Source: Pleurobrachia bachei
Taxonomy: Eukaryota > Ctenophora > Tentaculata > Cydippida > Pleurobrachiidae
Assembly (NCBI GenBank): GCA_000695325.1
Contig: AVPN01000484.1
Coordinates: 13,598 to 41,135, forward strand
Length of the DNA stretch: 27,538 nucleotides
Direction: 5' to 3'
Below are positions 9,055 through 18,547 of the stretch, piece after piece (within the stretch, counting starts at the first letter, position 1; the number at the start of each line of letters is the position of its first letter). A program made the position numbers and the translations under genes. A model generated the notes under the pieces. The model searched no databases. It was not told where the DNA came from and was given only the letters and a program-made list of their open reading frames with translations.

Positions 9055-9500
9055 CTAGGAGTAGTCGGGTAGCGATTCGTTATCTTCCTCGTTGTCTGTT
9101 ATGACGATGTAGTCTTTTCTAAGATGAGAGATGAGTCGATATGTATCATTTTCCCTCAAATTCTCATATTTCTGTGGCAGGATCTCCCGTTGTAATTGTG
9201 GGTCGCATTACGAGCATTCAGTGCATGGACCATATGGTAACAGTGTTTCACAAAAAGTTCTAATTTCGACCCCTTCAATCGTTGGATACTCAAATTAAAA
9301 GACTTAATTAGTTGTAAACTTCCATTCAATACAAAGTTATTGCGTAGAGATGCCTTGGTCTTAATCAGTACATCACTCACCTTACTTATTCCCGGCTCTT
9401 GTATTTTAGGCACCTGTATCACCAGGTTCACCTTCAGCAATCCCTCATTCTCAAAGTTTGTCGAACTGAGCTGGCTGATCAGGTCTCCGGGGCTGCCCAA
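9055..9500 (-). pseudogene. C-terminal exons of the SLPDYS family, copy A1
   Basis: A minus frame (GLLKVNLVIQVPKIQEPG and on) meets AAG|GTGAGT, a strong donor, inside 9360-9385. The possible acceptor ctaattaag lies near 9305. The next part (ELFVKHCYHMVHALNA) shifts frame into DPQLQREILPQKYENLREND and ends DYIVITDNEEDNESLPDYS with a stop at 9055-9057. The same terminus occurs at 10476, 18018 and 19701. The family is unrecognised. The acidic tail follows a helical segment that in the B copies comes after a C48-like motif. Frameshifts make this a pseudogene. Confidence 0.5.
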
Positions 9501-9859
9501 AGTCCAACGCCGCTATTAATTCCCTGGGCCCCATCTCCCTCTGACCCAATGGTGGTTAGCCACCCAGCTGCCACCCAGCTGCCCCCTCCAGGTCCTCCCA
9601 TGGGCTTTACCGCCCCCACAATATAATAGTAGTTAATGAATAATAATTTATGATTAGTAGTCAAGGATCCTAAACGTTTTGTTTGGCCTTTACTTTGAGT
9701 GGTAGATATTTGCTTAAATAATAGTTCTTTCATGCTATCACTGTTATTGGCCAAGAAAAAAATGTTGATCTGAGTTTTCAACACTCACTATATATATTTG
9801 TATTAACGATGTGTGTCCCCCTTGATATGGTAATTATGTCGTGATCCGCTGGATCCCCA

Positions 9860-10265
9860 GCTTCGTCTAGATTGTATTATATAGTTCATTACGGCCTTCT
9901 TCTTCGACTAAATCTGTCGTGTGCTTCGATAAACGTGTCATAGCATATTTCCGCAATCTTCAATTTTGCTGGTCCTATTATTATACTGCATGGTCTACAC
10001 AACCTCCGAAGTTGAATGGTTGAGGTATTCCCTGCCAGTTCTTCATCCTTTCTGATTCCCTGCTGCGCCTATTATTGTACCACACTATATACATATATTG
10101 AGAGTAGTACATTATACGCTAATTTCTAATTTCTAATTATATTGTCGTCAATCAGGAGGTTTTCTTTCACCACCTGGACTTTATCCTTTCCAAGGGTCGC
10201 CGTCAAACAAACTATCTTTGGCCACTATGTCCTCCTTCCTATTCCGGCACGCGTCCACCCTGGAT
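9860..10265 (-). pseudogene. RecQ-like helicase fragment, copy A1 (truncated)
   Basis: From the right edge, the minus strand has the KIVCLTATLGKDKV segment (SF2 motif III) followed by VVKENLLIDD, then AT-rich sequence, then the exon holding a decayed motif IV (SKIEDCG, with EICYDTFIEAHDR in another frame). The upstream part is removed by the duplication junction. It is interpreted through the better preserved paralogue at 11946-12384. Confidence 0.5.
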
Positions 10266-11690
10266 ATATATAATATATTTAGTGCCATGATCCAGGATCA
10301 CACTTTATACTTAACCTTCCAGATTTCCTCCTGGGACCCTTAACTCGCTTGCTGCATACTCGTGTTACTGTGTGCTTTGCAACCCCCGTTAGCGCAGAGA
10401 CTCTCGTCCTCCCAGCAGAAGAAGCATAGCCTGGACCCCATGATCCTCTCTGCATCCCCGCCGGGGATATTCATGCTAGGAGTAGTCGGGTAGCGATTCA
10501 TTATCTTCCTCGTTGTCTGTTATGACGATGTAGTCTTTTCTAAGATGAGAGATGAGTCGATATGTATCATTTTCCCTCAAATTCTCATATTTCTGTGGCA
10601 GGATCTCCCGTTGTAATTGTGGGTCGCATTACGAGCATTCAGTGCATGGACCATATGGTAACAGTGTTTCACAAAAAGTTCTAATTTCGACCCCTTCAAT
10701 CGTTGGATACTCAAATTAAAAGACTTAATTAGTTGTAAACTTCCATTCAATACAAAGTTATTGCGTAGAGATGCCTTGGTCTTAATCAGTACATCACTCA
10801 CCTTACTTATTCCCGGCTCTTGTATTTTAGGCACCTGTATCACCAGGTTCACCTTCAGCAATCCCTCATTCTCAAAGTTTGTCGAACTGAGCTGGCTGAT
10901 CAGGTCTCCGGGGCTGCCCAAAGTCCAACGCCGCTATTAATTCCCTGGGCCCCATCTCCCTCTGACCCAATGGTGGTTAGCCACCCAGCTGCCAGCCACC
11001 CAGCTGCCCCCTCCAGGTCCTCCCATGGGCTTTACCGCCCCCACAATATAATAGTAGTTAATGAATAATAATTTATGATTAGTAGTCAAGGATCCTAAAC
11101 GTTTTGTTTGGCCTTTACTTTGAGTGGTAGATATTTGCTTAAATAATAGTTCTTTCATGCTATCACTGTTATTGGCCAAGAAAAAAATGTTGATCTGAGT
11201 TTTCAACACTCACTATATATATTTGTATTAACGATGTGTGTCCCCCTTGATATGGTAATTATGTCGTGATCCGCTGGATCCCCAGCTTCGTCTAGATTGT
11301 ATTATATAGTTCATTACGGCCTTCTTCTTCGACTAAATCTGTCGTGTGCTTCGATAAACGTGTCATAGCATATTTCCGCAATCTTCAATTTTGCTTGTCC
11401 TATTATTATACTGCATGGTCTACACAACCTCCGAAGTTGAATGGTTGAGGTATTCCCTGCCAGTTCTTCATCCTTTCTGATTCCCTGCTGCGCCTATTAT
11501 TGTACCACACTATATACATATATTGAGAGTAGTACATTATACGCTAATTTCTAATTTCTAATTATATTGTCGTCAATCAGGAGGTTTTCTTTCACCACCT
11601 GGACTTTATCCTTTCCAAGGGTCGCCGTCAAACAAACTATCTTTGGCCACTATGTCCTCCTTCCTATTCCGGCACGCGTCCACCCTGGAT
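10266..11690. repeat. Tandem duplication A, copy 2 (1425 bp)
   Basis: Near-identical partner of 8845-10265. Past its end the homologous family sequence continues (attaaggccgcccg), so copy 2 keeps the original right-hand context, while copy 1 was cut at the junction. Confidence 0.95.
10476..10921 (-). pseudogene. C-terminal exons of the SLPDYS family, copy A2
   Basis: Offset copy (+1421) of 9055-9500, with the same frames, donor, frameshift and terminal SLPDYS stop at 10476-10478. It differs by a few bases only. The shared lesions show that decay predates the duplication. Confidence 0.5.
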
Positions 11691-11895
11691 ATTAAGGCCG
11701 CCCGTTTGTACCCAAAACGGCACACCGTGTCAGCTTTATTATGGCCCCCTGCCCAAAGTCCACCGCGGCTATGAGTTCCGTGGCCCCCATTTCTCCTCTC
11801 ACCCAGTAATGATTGGCCGCCGCCACCCGATGCCTCTTGGAGTCCAACCAACCCCATGCCCGATCCACTATCCCCTCCCAGCCTAATCAATTAAG
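11285..11895 (-). pseudogene. RecQ-like helicase fragment, copy A2
   Basis: The minus frame starting near 11895 reads GWEGIVDRAWGWLDSKRHRV, then HYWVRGEMGATELIAAVDFG, and after two stops KIVCLTATLGKDKV with VVKENLLIDDN. LTAT is SF2 motif III as in RecQ. A decayed motif IV exon follows below 11460. The region before motif III is not the usual DEAH segment, so an upstream exon may be missing or the protein is unusual. RecQ helicases unwind DNA 3'-5'. Confidence 0.5.
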
Positions 11896-11950
11896 CATAA
11901 ATAAATCATAATATAATTCATAGTTAATCTATAATAGGAAAATATTTATA
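11882..11950. repeat. Identical 69-bp direct repeat, left
   Basis: It starts cctaatcaattaag and ends aatatttata, and is identical to 12388-12456. Sequence outside the pair is unrelated on both sides, so the repeats exactly bracket the RecQ fragment between them. Confidence 0.9.
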
Positions 11951-12384
11951 CAAATATTTTCATTAGCTCCTTTTTCTTGTTCTCTTCGGTCAGCTTTGTG
12001 AAAATTGTTAAACAGCCCGTATTACTGAGATAGTGCTTCAGTTCATGGTACAACGTTCCACAATCTTCTATTTTCCTGGCGAAAATTAGAACCCTAGAAG
12101 AGAAGTTATATATTAGTGAGATCCTGGCCGGCTAATTTCAATTAGTTTTGGTATATTATACTTTTATATTTATAATATGGAAGGTAAGTTAGATAGAAAC
12201 AACTATTTACACCCCAGTCGAATCATGGACAATTCCACGCCTTTACGTAGTACCGTAATGGCCAATGTTTCCGGTATCGGCAAACGGTGCATTTCAAAGA
12301 CAGTATTGTCTATGAGAAGTTTCTCCTTCACCGCCTGGACTTTATCTTTTCCAAGGGTCGCCGTTAAACAGACTATCTTTGGCC
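11946..12384 (-). pseudogene. RecQ-like helicase fragment, best preserved copy
   Basis: Exon 1 (about 12384-12207) reads KIVCLTATLGKDKV (motif III), then TVFEMHRLPIPETLAITVLR. After an AT-rich intron with acceptor cttctcttctag, exon 2 reads VLIFARKIEDCGTLYHEL (motif IV, usual form 'VIIF..T...C..L') and IFTKLTEENKKKELMKIF, matching the 'H/T....E.K..I...F' segment before motif V. A stop follows at 11946-11948, so motifs V and VI are absent. The order and spacing fit RecQ-like proteins. The fragment is bracketed by identical 69-bp repeats. Confidence 0.65.
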
Positions 12385-12387
12385 GAA

Positions 12388-12456
12388 CCTAATCAATTAA
12401 GCATAAATAAATCATAATATAATTCATAGTTAATCTATAATAGGAAAATATTTATA
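12388..12456. repeat. Identical 69-bp direct repeat, right
   Basis: Partner of 11882-11950 at offset 506. The lack of any mismatch in AT-rich non-coding DNA points to a recent event. Confidence 0.9.
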
Positions 12457-12501
12457 TAAAAAATAAAAATACAACAATAGTATTCAACGCTTTGGTTAAG
12501 T

Positions 12502-13041
12502 TTACTTCACCTCGAACTGGACTATGAGCTCTCTGAGACGCTTAAAGCTCTCGCGAAAGGGATTTATGTCGTTCCCGATTCCGCCCCAGAAGAAGAGAAA
12601 ATGAGTGAGTAGCTAATGCTACTTAAAATAGTTAAAGAGATAAAAGTAGTTCTGCTCCAGGGTCCTCCTGACACTGTCAAAAAGTTGCTTCTCTCCGGAT
12701 CCTCCTCTTTTGTGATTCCAGGATCGTAGAAACACTTGAGGAGATCAGGAGGCAATTTCTTCGGTAGTTTGGTTTTGCCCTGCCTGTATATCGAACTGGT
12801 GGTATCGCATCCAAGGAAGGCGTGGTTGGCAAGAATGGTTGCCACAACAAGGTTAGGAAGGGCAGCAACAATCTTCTTGACATCGCAATAGTGTGCTGCA
12901 CAGGCTATCGAACGCTACATTCCTCCTACTCGAGAATGGTCCGCGGCACATTGGACAGGTCTCCGATATAGGAGCCACAGGTAATATGGGATACCTAACA
13001 ACTTTTGGCCATAATTTTTTTCCAGATGACAATAAAGTCAC
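12502..13041 (-). pseudogene. GCDTTS-type protein core, copy 1
   Basis: The minus strand reads (in shifting frames) SETCPMCRGPFSSRRNVAFD, then ILANHAFLGCDTTSSIYRQG with KTKLPKK and FYDPGITKEE. A separate exon-like frame ends INPFRESFKRLRELIVQFEV with a stop at 12502-12504. HA(F/L).GCDTTS followed by GKGK/GQGK and a 'F..P..T.EE' segment is typical of large uncharacterised invertebrate proteins. I note a resemblance to the XPG/FEN1 'GCDY..SI.GIG' helix-turn region, as inference. The frameshift near 12855 breaks the gene. Confidence 0.6.
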
Positions 13042-13052
13042 ACCGTATTCAT

Positions 13053-14250
13053 AGGTGTGTCTTATTTGGACCAGGCTAACACATTACCACCTAAACTAAC
13101 TCAACGAATGCTCCATAACGGAGATCTGGCAATATCCCATATTACCCTGAAAATTTGCAGCGGAATTTTATTTTGGCAAAATGGGAAACCCATTTTTAAC
13201 GAAAATGGGATATCCCATTTCACCAAAAAACTGGTATCCCATTTTATGAAAATTAATTTTTCGGCACAGTATGGTAACTTGATTGTACTTTGCTTGGATT
13301 GAACTAGTTTGTAATGGTATTTAAGCTTTGAGTAAGTAGTCTGGAGGCTCCCGCTATAGCCGACAGCCGTGAAATCATGAAACGTTATGAACAAACTACC
13401 TAATTTCTTCACCAACGGGTCCCTAAAGCCTCATTTAACACCCCTTAGTTCAACAAGAGGGGTAAAAGCGTGAATAGGTTCATTTCCTAGCGGGGTGCTA
13501 CCTGAATACAATCTCAGACATGTCCAAAATTTAGAAATTCTCTAAAAATTGCTTAAGAATTGAGGACCAAAGACTTGATCGTTAACTCATAAATGTGGAT
13601 AATATTTAGTAATTGCTAAACTAAAAAAGCTACACGGATACCAAAAACCTTTTGGTCTCTATAATAGAAGACTATATTAGTGATAATTGAATAATTATAT
13701 CCACACGTATAGTCGTATTCTGCAGTTGTCACTCGGTGCGTTTTTTCAGAGATTACAAGTTTTATCGAGTTATTAGCGGAAATAGGCTATTCAATAATCT
13801 TAACTGAGAAATTTTCGTTTAAAATTGCCTCTTAAACAGCCATAATTGCTGCATCCCATTTTTCCAAAACACGTTTTGGAAAAATGGGATAGTGAAATTT
13901 TGGTAAAATGGGATATCCCATTTCAGTAAAATAAAAGTATCCCATTATACCAAAATCGCGAGTTTCTATAATTATCTAATTATTATTAGACACGTTCATT
14001 CTGATGCTCTGATCTCTTCAGGTATCGCTAATAAATATCTTGCTCATAAACTAAGCCGATCGATAATTTCTCAAGGAAACAGAGACGTGTGTACCAATTG
14101 AACAAAGTGGCATGATTTTTCACTTTCCATTTTTTGAGATGATGAGGGTGCTAGTGTACCATCTAAACACTTCCCACCAAGGCTATAAACGGTTTGTCAA
14201 CTTTTTTCTGGGTGAAGCCCAACGCTTGTAAAGATCCCACATGAACACCC
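13053..14250. other. Intergenic stretch with palindromic repeats
   Basis: No coding exon seen. The palindrome aaatgggatatcccattt occurs at 13202-13221 and 13905-13923, and tatccca/tgggata variants recur at 13125-13265 and 13852-13960. The two clusters align directly over about 50 bp. They probably derive from a small non-autonomous element of unknown family. Confidence 0.5.
13853..13890. repeat. Perfect 38-bp inverted repeat
   Basis: An 18-bp stem (atcccatttttccaaaac and its exact complement) with a 2-base loop. It sits inside the tgggatatccca repeat cluster. Confidence 0.95.
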
Positions 14251-14254
14251 TGTA

Positions 14255-14520
14255 CAGTCGGACCCCGATTTAGTGACATCCTCGGGGATTTTGGTCACTA
14301 AATCGGGGTGGCCACTAAATCGGGCTCAAGTTAAGGGTTTTGGTCACTAAATCGGTGTGGCCACTAAATCGGGGTCAAATACACGTTATTTTGGGCACTA
14401 AATCGGGGTTGGCACTAAATCGGGGTCAAATACCGTAACTTTCCTATATCGGGGGAAATTTATCCTGTCACTAAATCGGGGTGTCACTAAATCGGGGGCC
14501 ACTAAATCGGGGTCCGACTG
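14255..14520. mobile_element. pogo/Tigger-like MITE, 266 bp
   Basis: The ends are exact inverted repeats (CAGTCGGACCCCGATTTAGT at the left, complement at the right), flanked on both sides by TA (14253-14254 and 14521-14522). That is the target duplication of Tc1/mariner/pogo-type elements, and the CAGT..GGACCCC end resembles Tigger/pogo termini. Inside, the terminal word cactaaatcgggg recurs nine times in one orientation. There is no coding capacity, so it must have been mobilised by a transposase from elsewhere. Confidence 0.85.
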
Positions 14521-14658
14521 TACTTGTACATTTCTTCTTTAACCTTCTACATCCGTCACTTATTATATGTATCCGTCATTTTATATGTATCACATAGCCA
14601 ATAGACATTAGACATAGAGTTAAAATTTAGTTAAACTTTTAAAGTTTGAAACTACAAA

Positions 14659-14836
14659 TGTCTAATCAGTTTCTTTTGACATGTCCAAGTTTTTTACAGT
14701 TAAAACATCTGAGCGAAGGAGACCCTGCAACTTCGGCACTAGATATGCCTAAGGAAGCACCCCCCGGGCGGCTTTCTGAGGGGCCGGGGACGACTGGTTC
14801 GCTGGGATTATTTGTTGGTGTTTTTCTCCTCTTCAA
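14659..14836 (-). pseudogene. Zinc-knuckle exon, copy 1
   Basis: The minus frame runs from a Lys/Arg/Thr start through a Pro/Ser/Gly-rich linker to CFNCKKLGHVKRN and then TGA. It is C-x2-C-x4-H-x4 with the final Cys codon replaced by a stop. The copy at 23262-23440 shows that an intron donor originally split this codon (see there), and here the donor GTAAGA has become ATTAGA. One A fewer in the AAAAA run near 14825 changes the frame of the upstream part relative to copy 2. Nucleic-acid binding is inferred. Confidence 0.55.
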
Positions 14837-15114
14837 CAATTATAAATACATGCCGATGGAACCCTTATCTGATATAAAATTGAATGTTCTCTTTCTCGTG
14901 TTCGCCAGTTGTTGAATTGTTGCATTGAATCTCACCCATTTTCCACTATTCCTCAATCTCGGTTACTCTTGGTTGGTTCTTCTTTTGGTCCGGCTAAAAT
15001 TAAGAAGGTTGCATTAATTGTGAAAACAAAAAATGTATGCAATTAGACGACAGCCAGTAAGTACCGTTATATTTTATTGCTATTGTTTTCTTCCGGCACT
15101 TCCTACTTCTCTGC
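14837..15114. other. Spacer, no gene seen
   Basis: AT-rich, with no open frame of coding character. It corresponds to 23441-23787 of the second block, where a polymerase-like fragment is present instead. Confidence 0.4.
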
Positions 15115-15370
15115 TTATTCACATTCATCGTCAGCTGTTTGTAGATCTTGCGTTTCGTTGTTTGCGTCGGTCCATCCTTTACATGCCAGCCCTACTGCAA
15201 CAGATCCACTCTTGGACTTGATGCTACACTCGGAACTGATGTGGTGGTAGTTGCCTTGGCAGCTAGTTCTCTGTTTTGTCATGAACTTCCTGACCCTCAG
15301 CTCATCCATAGTCCTGCGACCTGCAGGTTCCACTATTATACTGGCAACAAGTTGGAGCTGATTCTATAAT
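15115..15370 (-). pseudogene. GCDTTS-type protein C-terminal tail, copy 1
   Basis: The minus strand encodes MDELRVRKFMTKQRT, matching the family's 'L..LR.R.F..K' segment, and after shortening ends LACKGWTDANNETQD and ADDECE with a stop at 15115-15117. The middle part (conserved 'LPP...' and DP..WGW) present in the copy at 23788 is deleted here. It lies upstream of the GCDTTS core on the minus strand although it encodes the protein's end, so the two pieces are not one collinear gene. Confidence 0.55.
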
Positions 15371-16008
15371 TGTTCCTCGCTATAAAAATTCAGCTATTCT
15401 TTAACCCTGTTGAGTGAACATCTCTTTTGCTGCAGCAAGCAATCCTACCTATTCAGGATATGATAGCCGTGCTCTCATTCCCCATTCCTCTCATATATTC
15501 CGTTCCTCACTAACATAATGAGTTGTTTTGTGGTGTGTAGATTTCATTATACTTATATATTTCCTAGAGCAACATATTGAGCTCCTTGATGACATAGACA
15601 CCTGGTCTATGTCACCAATTGAGTTCCTTCGATCGTATATCAAGCAACGACGGTTTAGATGATTATCAGAAAGGAGGAAGTTATGAAAAAGGAAGACGAT
15701 TTTTATTTTATTCAATCTGTCAATCAATTTTACTTTCTTCAGTTTTTAAAGATTATTATAAAATATAACACAATCAGTAGTTAAAAACTCAAGCAGGCAA
15801 TATTGATGAGCAATTCAATACTGAGGGTTAATTTCTATCAACAACTCTAATGCTTTGTACAACTTCTGTACATCCACCAATTGGTTCCAGACTTATTTTT
15901 ATTTGGTTCGCCTAAAACATGAATTTTATTTTCTGGTTTGACCAATTCACCGGGACGTATTAACAAGTTAACTGATTAGCATAGTAGATTTCCGTACCCT
16001 TATACCTG
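15371..16008. other. Repeat-like spacer, no gene seen
   Basis: The first 350 bases match 24225-24650 (shared tgaacatctcttttgctgcagcaagcaatcct and tatcaagcaa/gctgcc blocks), so they belong to the duplicated block. Beyond about 15760 the DNA is AT-rich and featureless to me. Confidence 0.5.
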
Positions 16009-16311
16009 CTAGAACCGTTTCATGGCTTTCATTTTCTCACTGCGCTTGAGATGACCTGTCGTTGGGCCGAGTACAACGGTACTATGGAACATGTTAATCC
16101 TTCGCAGGAGCATTAGTTAGAAAGGATTCAGCTGCTGAAAGATAGACGATAGTATAGGAACAACTCCAGTGTTGCTAGCGAAGGATGTGCGAGGCATTTT
16201 ACCAGTGCTTAGAGAGTTATGACAGTACCGGCACATCTTTGACCCACTAACGTCGGCGTTACGTCGTGGCCTAGCCCCAAATGCTTGCTGCCTATATATA
16301 GTCCTCTCCAA
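16009..16311 (-). pseudogene. DUF6570 (Helitron-associated) fragment, copy 1
   Basis: The minus frame reads KMCRYCHNSLSTGKMPRTSF, then LNPF, a TAA stop, and LMLLRRINMFHSTVVLGPT with LKRSEKMKAMK. This matches DUF6570, the domain found before the Helitron-like N-terminal domain in many invertebrate Helitron proteins (pattern 'C..C...L..G..P', 'L...E..L......FQ.VV.LG', then 'A.KG....PLPL'). The stop replaces the conserved Glu of 'PFE(L)ML'. Copies 2 and 3 have the same stop. The terminal PMPLDDT part is lost here. Confidence 0.75.
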
Positions 16312-16365
16312 GAGATTTCAATCCCTATCGCTACGTTTATAGTAAGTAGTTGGAAAACCGTGAAA

Positions 16366-16570
16366 CTAGCACAGTCACGTGACTGTGCTCATTTTTGAGC
16401 ACAGTCACGTGATTCATGACGTCATATGATTGCACTCAACTGCAGATTATGTGATTATGATGTAAGCATGATGTAATCAAATTAATTCATGCAATTATGA
16501 TAATTAATTTTCATAATTTATGACATCACTGTGCTCAACCGCATGTCACTTATGACGTCACGTGACTATG
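16366..16570. repeat. Palindromic element with E-box and CRE-like sites
   Basis: agcacagtcacgtgactgtgct (16368-16389) is a perfect palindrome centred on CACGTG. It overlaps a second hairpin of 16-bp arms around ttttt (16374-16412). Full CRE octamers TGACGTCA occur near 16417 and 16554. Part of the motif set returns at 16530-16567 in altered order. It is probably a small fold-back element; real regulatory activity is not shown by the sequence. Confidence 0.7.
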
Positions 16571-16574
16571 TCAG

Positions 16575-16576
16575 AT

Positions 16577-16622
<46 letters not shown>
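16575..16622. repeat. (GA)n microsatellite
   Basis: A nearly pure AG dinucleotide run directly after the palindromic element. Confidence 0.97.
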
Positions 16623-16626
<4 letters not shown>

Positions 16627-16944
16627 CAAAGTAACTCAGGGTCCATCGCTCTACAAGGAGTAGCGAATGGTAAACGTAATTAGAATATCATACACACCAC
16701 GCTCAGAAAACAAATAGGAAAGCACAGTGAGAAAAAGCTACAAAAGTCCAGTTTTAAATAATATTCCCTAGGCACCACAACATTCACTCAGAGCTCAAAA
16801 AAAAATATTCACTCTAATTGTCTGTGTGTGTCTATACTACATTGTTAGATAAAAGTCCGGGTGAAGGAATAGGTAAATCAGGAAGGCCTCTCCTCAGAGC
16901 GCTGGGTTATCCAAACATGATCCCAGTGAGAGTTGAGAGATACT

Positions 16945-17295
16945 ACTGTACCCCCAAGAAATGGAGCACCTCCATTAGGTCGATAATATTTAAGTCACTT
17001 CGGAGCATCTGAAAAGAAAAAAGAGTGATAATTCCACCGAGAAACTGAGATAGTTGTATAACCCAATATGCATGTATCAACGAGATGATTCTAATAACTG
17101 ATATATTATAGACAGGGAAATAAAACTCACGGCCAACGCTTCCTCCGCGGCTTCACAGGGGGTCAGGAACATATATGTGTCCCTCCAACTGATGAAAACT
17201 CTGATCGCGATTCCATCGCAGCTTGCGCACCAGGTCCAATTGACCACTCTGTTGATATCTAAGAAGTCCTCCTGAGTTAGTTTACAATCGCACAT
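16945..17295 (-). pseudogene. Unrecognised two-exon gene start (MCDCK), copy B1
   Basis: The minus frame starts at an ATG in a good context (caaccATGt) and reads MCDCKLTQEDFLD, then NWTWCASCDGIAIRVFISW and FLTPCEAAEEALA, ending at a GTGAGT donor near 17130. After an intron ending in ttttttcttttcag at about 17012, a second frame reads MLRSDLNIIDLMEVLHFLGV before a stop. Splicing is phase 0. Several Cys and Trp residues suggest a small folded domain, but I recognise no family. It differs from copy B2 by 3 bases at the FFN/IN position. Confidence 0.4.
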
Positions 17296-17574
17296 GGTTG
17301 TTGCTGTAGGAAGGGATAAACATGTTAGTTTAGCTACCTTTAATTATCAAAATCAATAAAGGCTAGATATCGAGTTGATTGAGAGCAAGGATAGAATGGA
17401 TCATATCAAGGCAAACCTCCTCCTAATATACCTTGAATCATGTCACGCACTCCTTGATTCATATCACGCACTCTCTACCCAAGATTGTCTCCCCCTCATT
17501 AAGCTGACAGACTGATTAAACTTATCATTAGTCGGTCAGTTTTGTATTTCTCTTTCCTATCCACCCTCCGGGTA

Positions 17575-17990
17575 TGTCAGTTAGACCCTCGATTTAGGAT
17601 CTTCCAGATTTTCTCCTGGGACCCTTTATTCACTTGCTGCATACTCGTGTTACGATGACAGGGTGAAATTAAGACCAGAGTGTACACATATCTTTTCGTT
17701 TAGAAATTCCACTACAGTAAATTCGACTATAGTACTAGAGCTGCCACTCCACATTTTTATCATATTACTTTCTTATGGGGAAGTTTAGAAGAAATTTTAT
17801 TCTCTCTCCTATAATCATCCACGCCTTCCAGTTCATCTGCCCAGCACACCTCCCAGCCCCACGGGTTATCATATCCCCTTGATTTCCATATGGGCCTACA
17901 TTGACATACACTCAGACCCCTTCAGGTCCTCCCAGCAAAAGAAGCATAGCAGGGACCCCATGATTCTCCCTACCACGTGCCCCATACCTA
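17575..17990 (-). pseudogene. Unrecognised exon pair (WGWEVCWADELEG), copy B1
   Basis: Just after the SLPDYS terminus, the minus strand opens MGSLLCFFCWEDLKGSECMS, a Cys-rich start, then after a stop DNPWGWEVCWADELEGVDDY and SSKLPHKKVI before a double stop. The related start in the A copies (8900-9022 and 10321-10443) continues instead into a short Cys-rich run. The next family segment seen in copy B2 (QQVNKGSQEKIWKILNRG, about 19185-19245) has diverged or been cut here. Function unknown. Confidence 0.35.
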
Positions 17991-18017
17991 TCTGCATCCC
18001 CGCCGGGGATATTCATG

Positions 18018-18290
18018 CTAGGAGTAGTCGGGTAGCGATTCATTATCTTCCTCGTTGTCTGTTATGACGATGTAGTCTGTTCTAAGCTGAGAGAGGAGTC
18101 GACATATTATATTATCATTCTCCCTCAAATTCTCATACATTTCTTTGCTTTGGCATGATCCTCAGTTGTAATTGTGGGTCACTAGCAGTTAGTGCTTGTA
18201 TCATATTAACAGCGTTTCCTAAAACGTTCTTAGTTCGACAGAGCGAATACGCTACAATCATAACTATTGTCCTGTTGGTTTGATTCCCCA
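18018..18290 (-). pseudogene. C48-like motif plus SLPDYS terminus, copy B1
   Basis: From the right end, the minus frame reads DGESNQQDNSYDCSVFALSN and stops. The pattern Q.(D/N)NSYDCG(V)F.L is the Cys box of Ulp1/C48 proteases, with the usual Gly after Cys changed to Ser. After a shift comes NVLGNAVNMIQALTASDPQL, another shift, and MYENLRENDN then TDYIVITDNEEDNESLPDYS with a stop at 18018-18020. Ulp1-type proteases cleave SUMO-like tags, and mobile elements also carry them. His and Asp catalytic parts are not seen, so activity is not supported. Confidence 0.5.
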
Positions 18291-18547
18291 TCATACACAC
18301 CACGCTCAGAAAACAAATAGGAAAGCACAGTGAGAAAAAGCTACAAAAGTCCAGTTTTAAATAATATTCCCTAGTCACCACAACATTCACTCAGAGCTCA
18401 AAAAAAAATATTCACTCTAATTGTCTGTGTGTGTCTATACTACATTGTTAGATAAAAGTCCGGGTGAAGGAATAGGTAAATCAGGAAGGCCTCTCCTCAG
18501 AGCGCTGGGTTATCCAAACATGATCCCAGTGAGAGTTGAGAGATACT

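Larger units (their letters stand above)
8845..10265. repeat. Tandem duplication A, copy 1 (1421 bp)
   Basis: It repeats at 10266-11690 with only a few substitutions (for example near 9034, 9076 and 9971) and one 4-bp length change in a CCACCCAGCTG mini-repeat. The junction at 10265/10266 joins ctggata to tatataatat with 2-4 bp of shared ATAT. It carries helicase and C-terminal exon fragments on the minus strand. Confidence 0.95.
16688..18290. repeat. Tandem duplication B, copy 1 (1603 bp)
   Basis: Repeated at 18291-19972, offset 1603 at the start. It begins tcatacacaccacgctcag. Net about 79 bp shorter than copy 2 because of deletions at about 17654 and nearby. Otherwise only isolated differences were noticed. 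Confidence 0.95.

Noticed and set aside
14255-14520. CRISPR-like array of cactaaatcgggg repeats
   Set aside because: Repeats are short, unevenly spaced, without unique spacers, and lie between perfect TIRs with a TA duplication in eukaryotic-looking DNA. It is a MITE.
16818-17012. Plus-strand 64-codon ORF repeated at 18421-18615
   Set aside because: It is antisense to the second exon of the MCDCK gene and is duplicated with unit B; it has no own motif.
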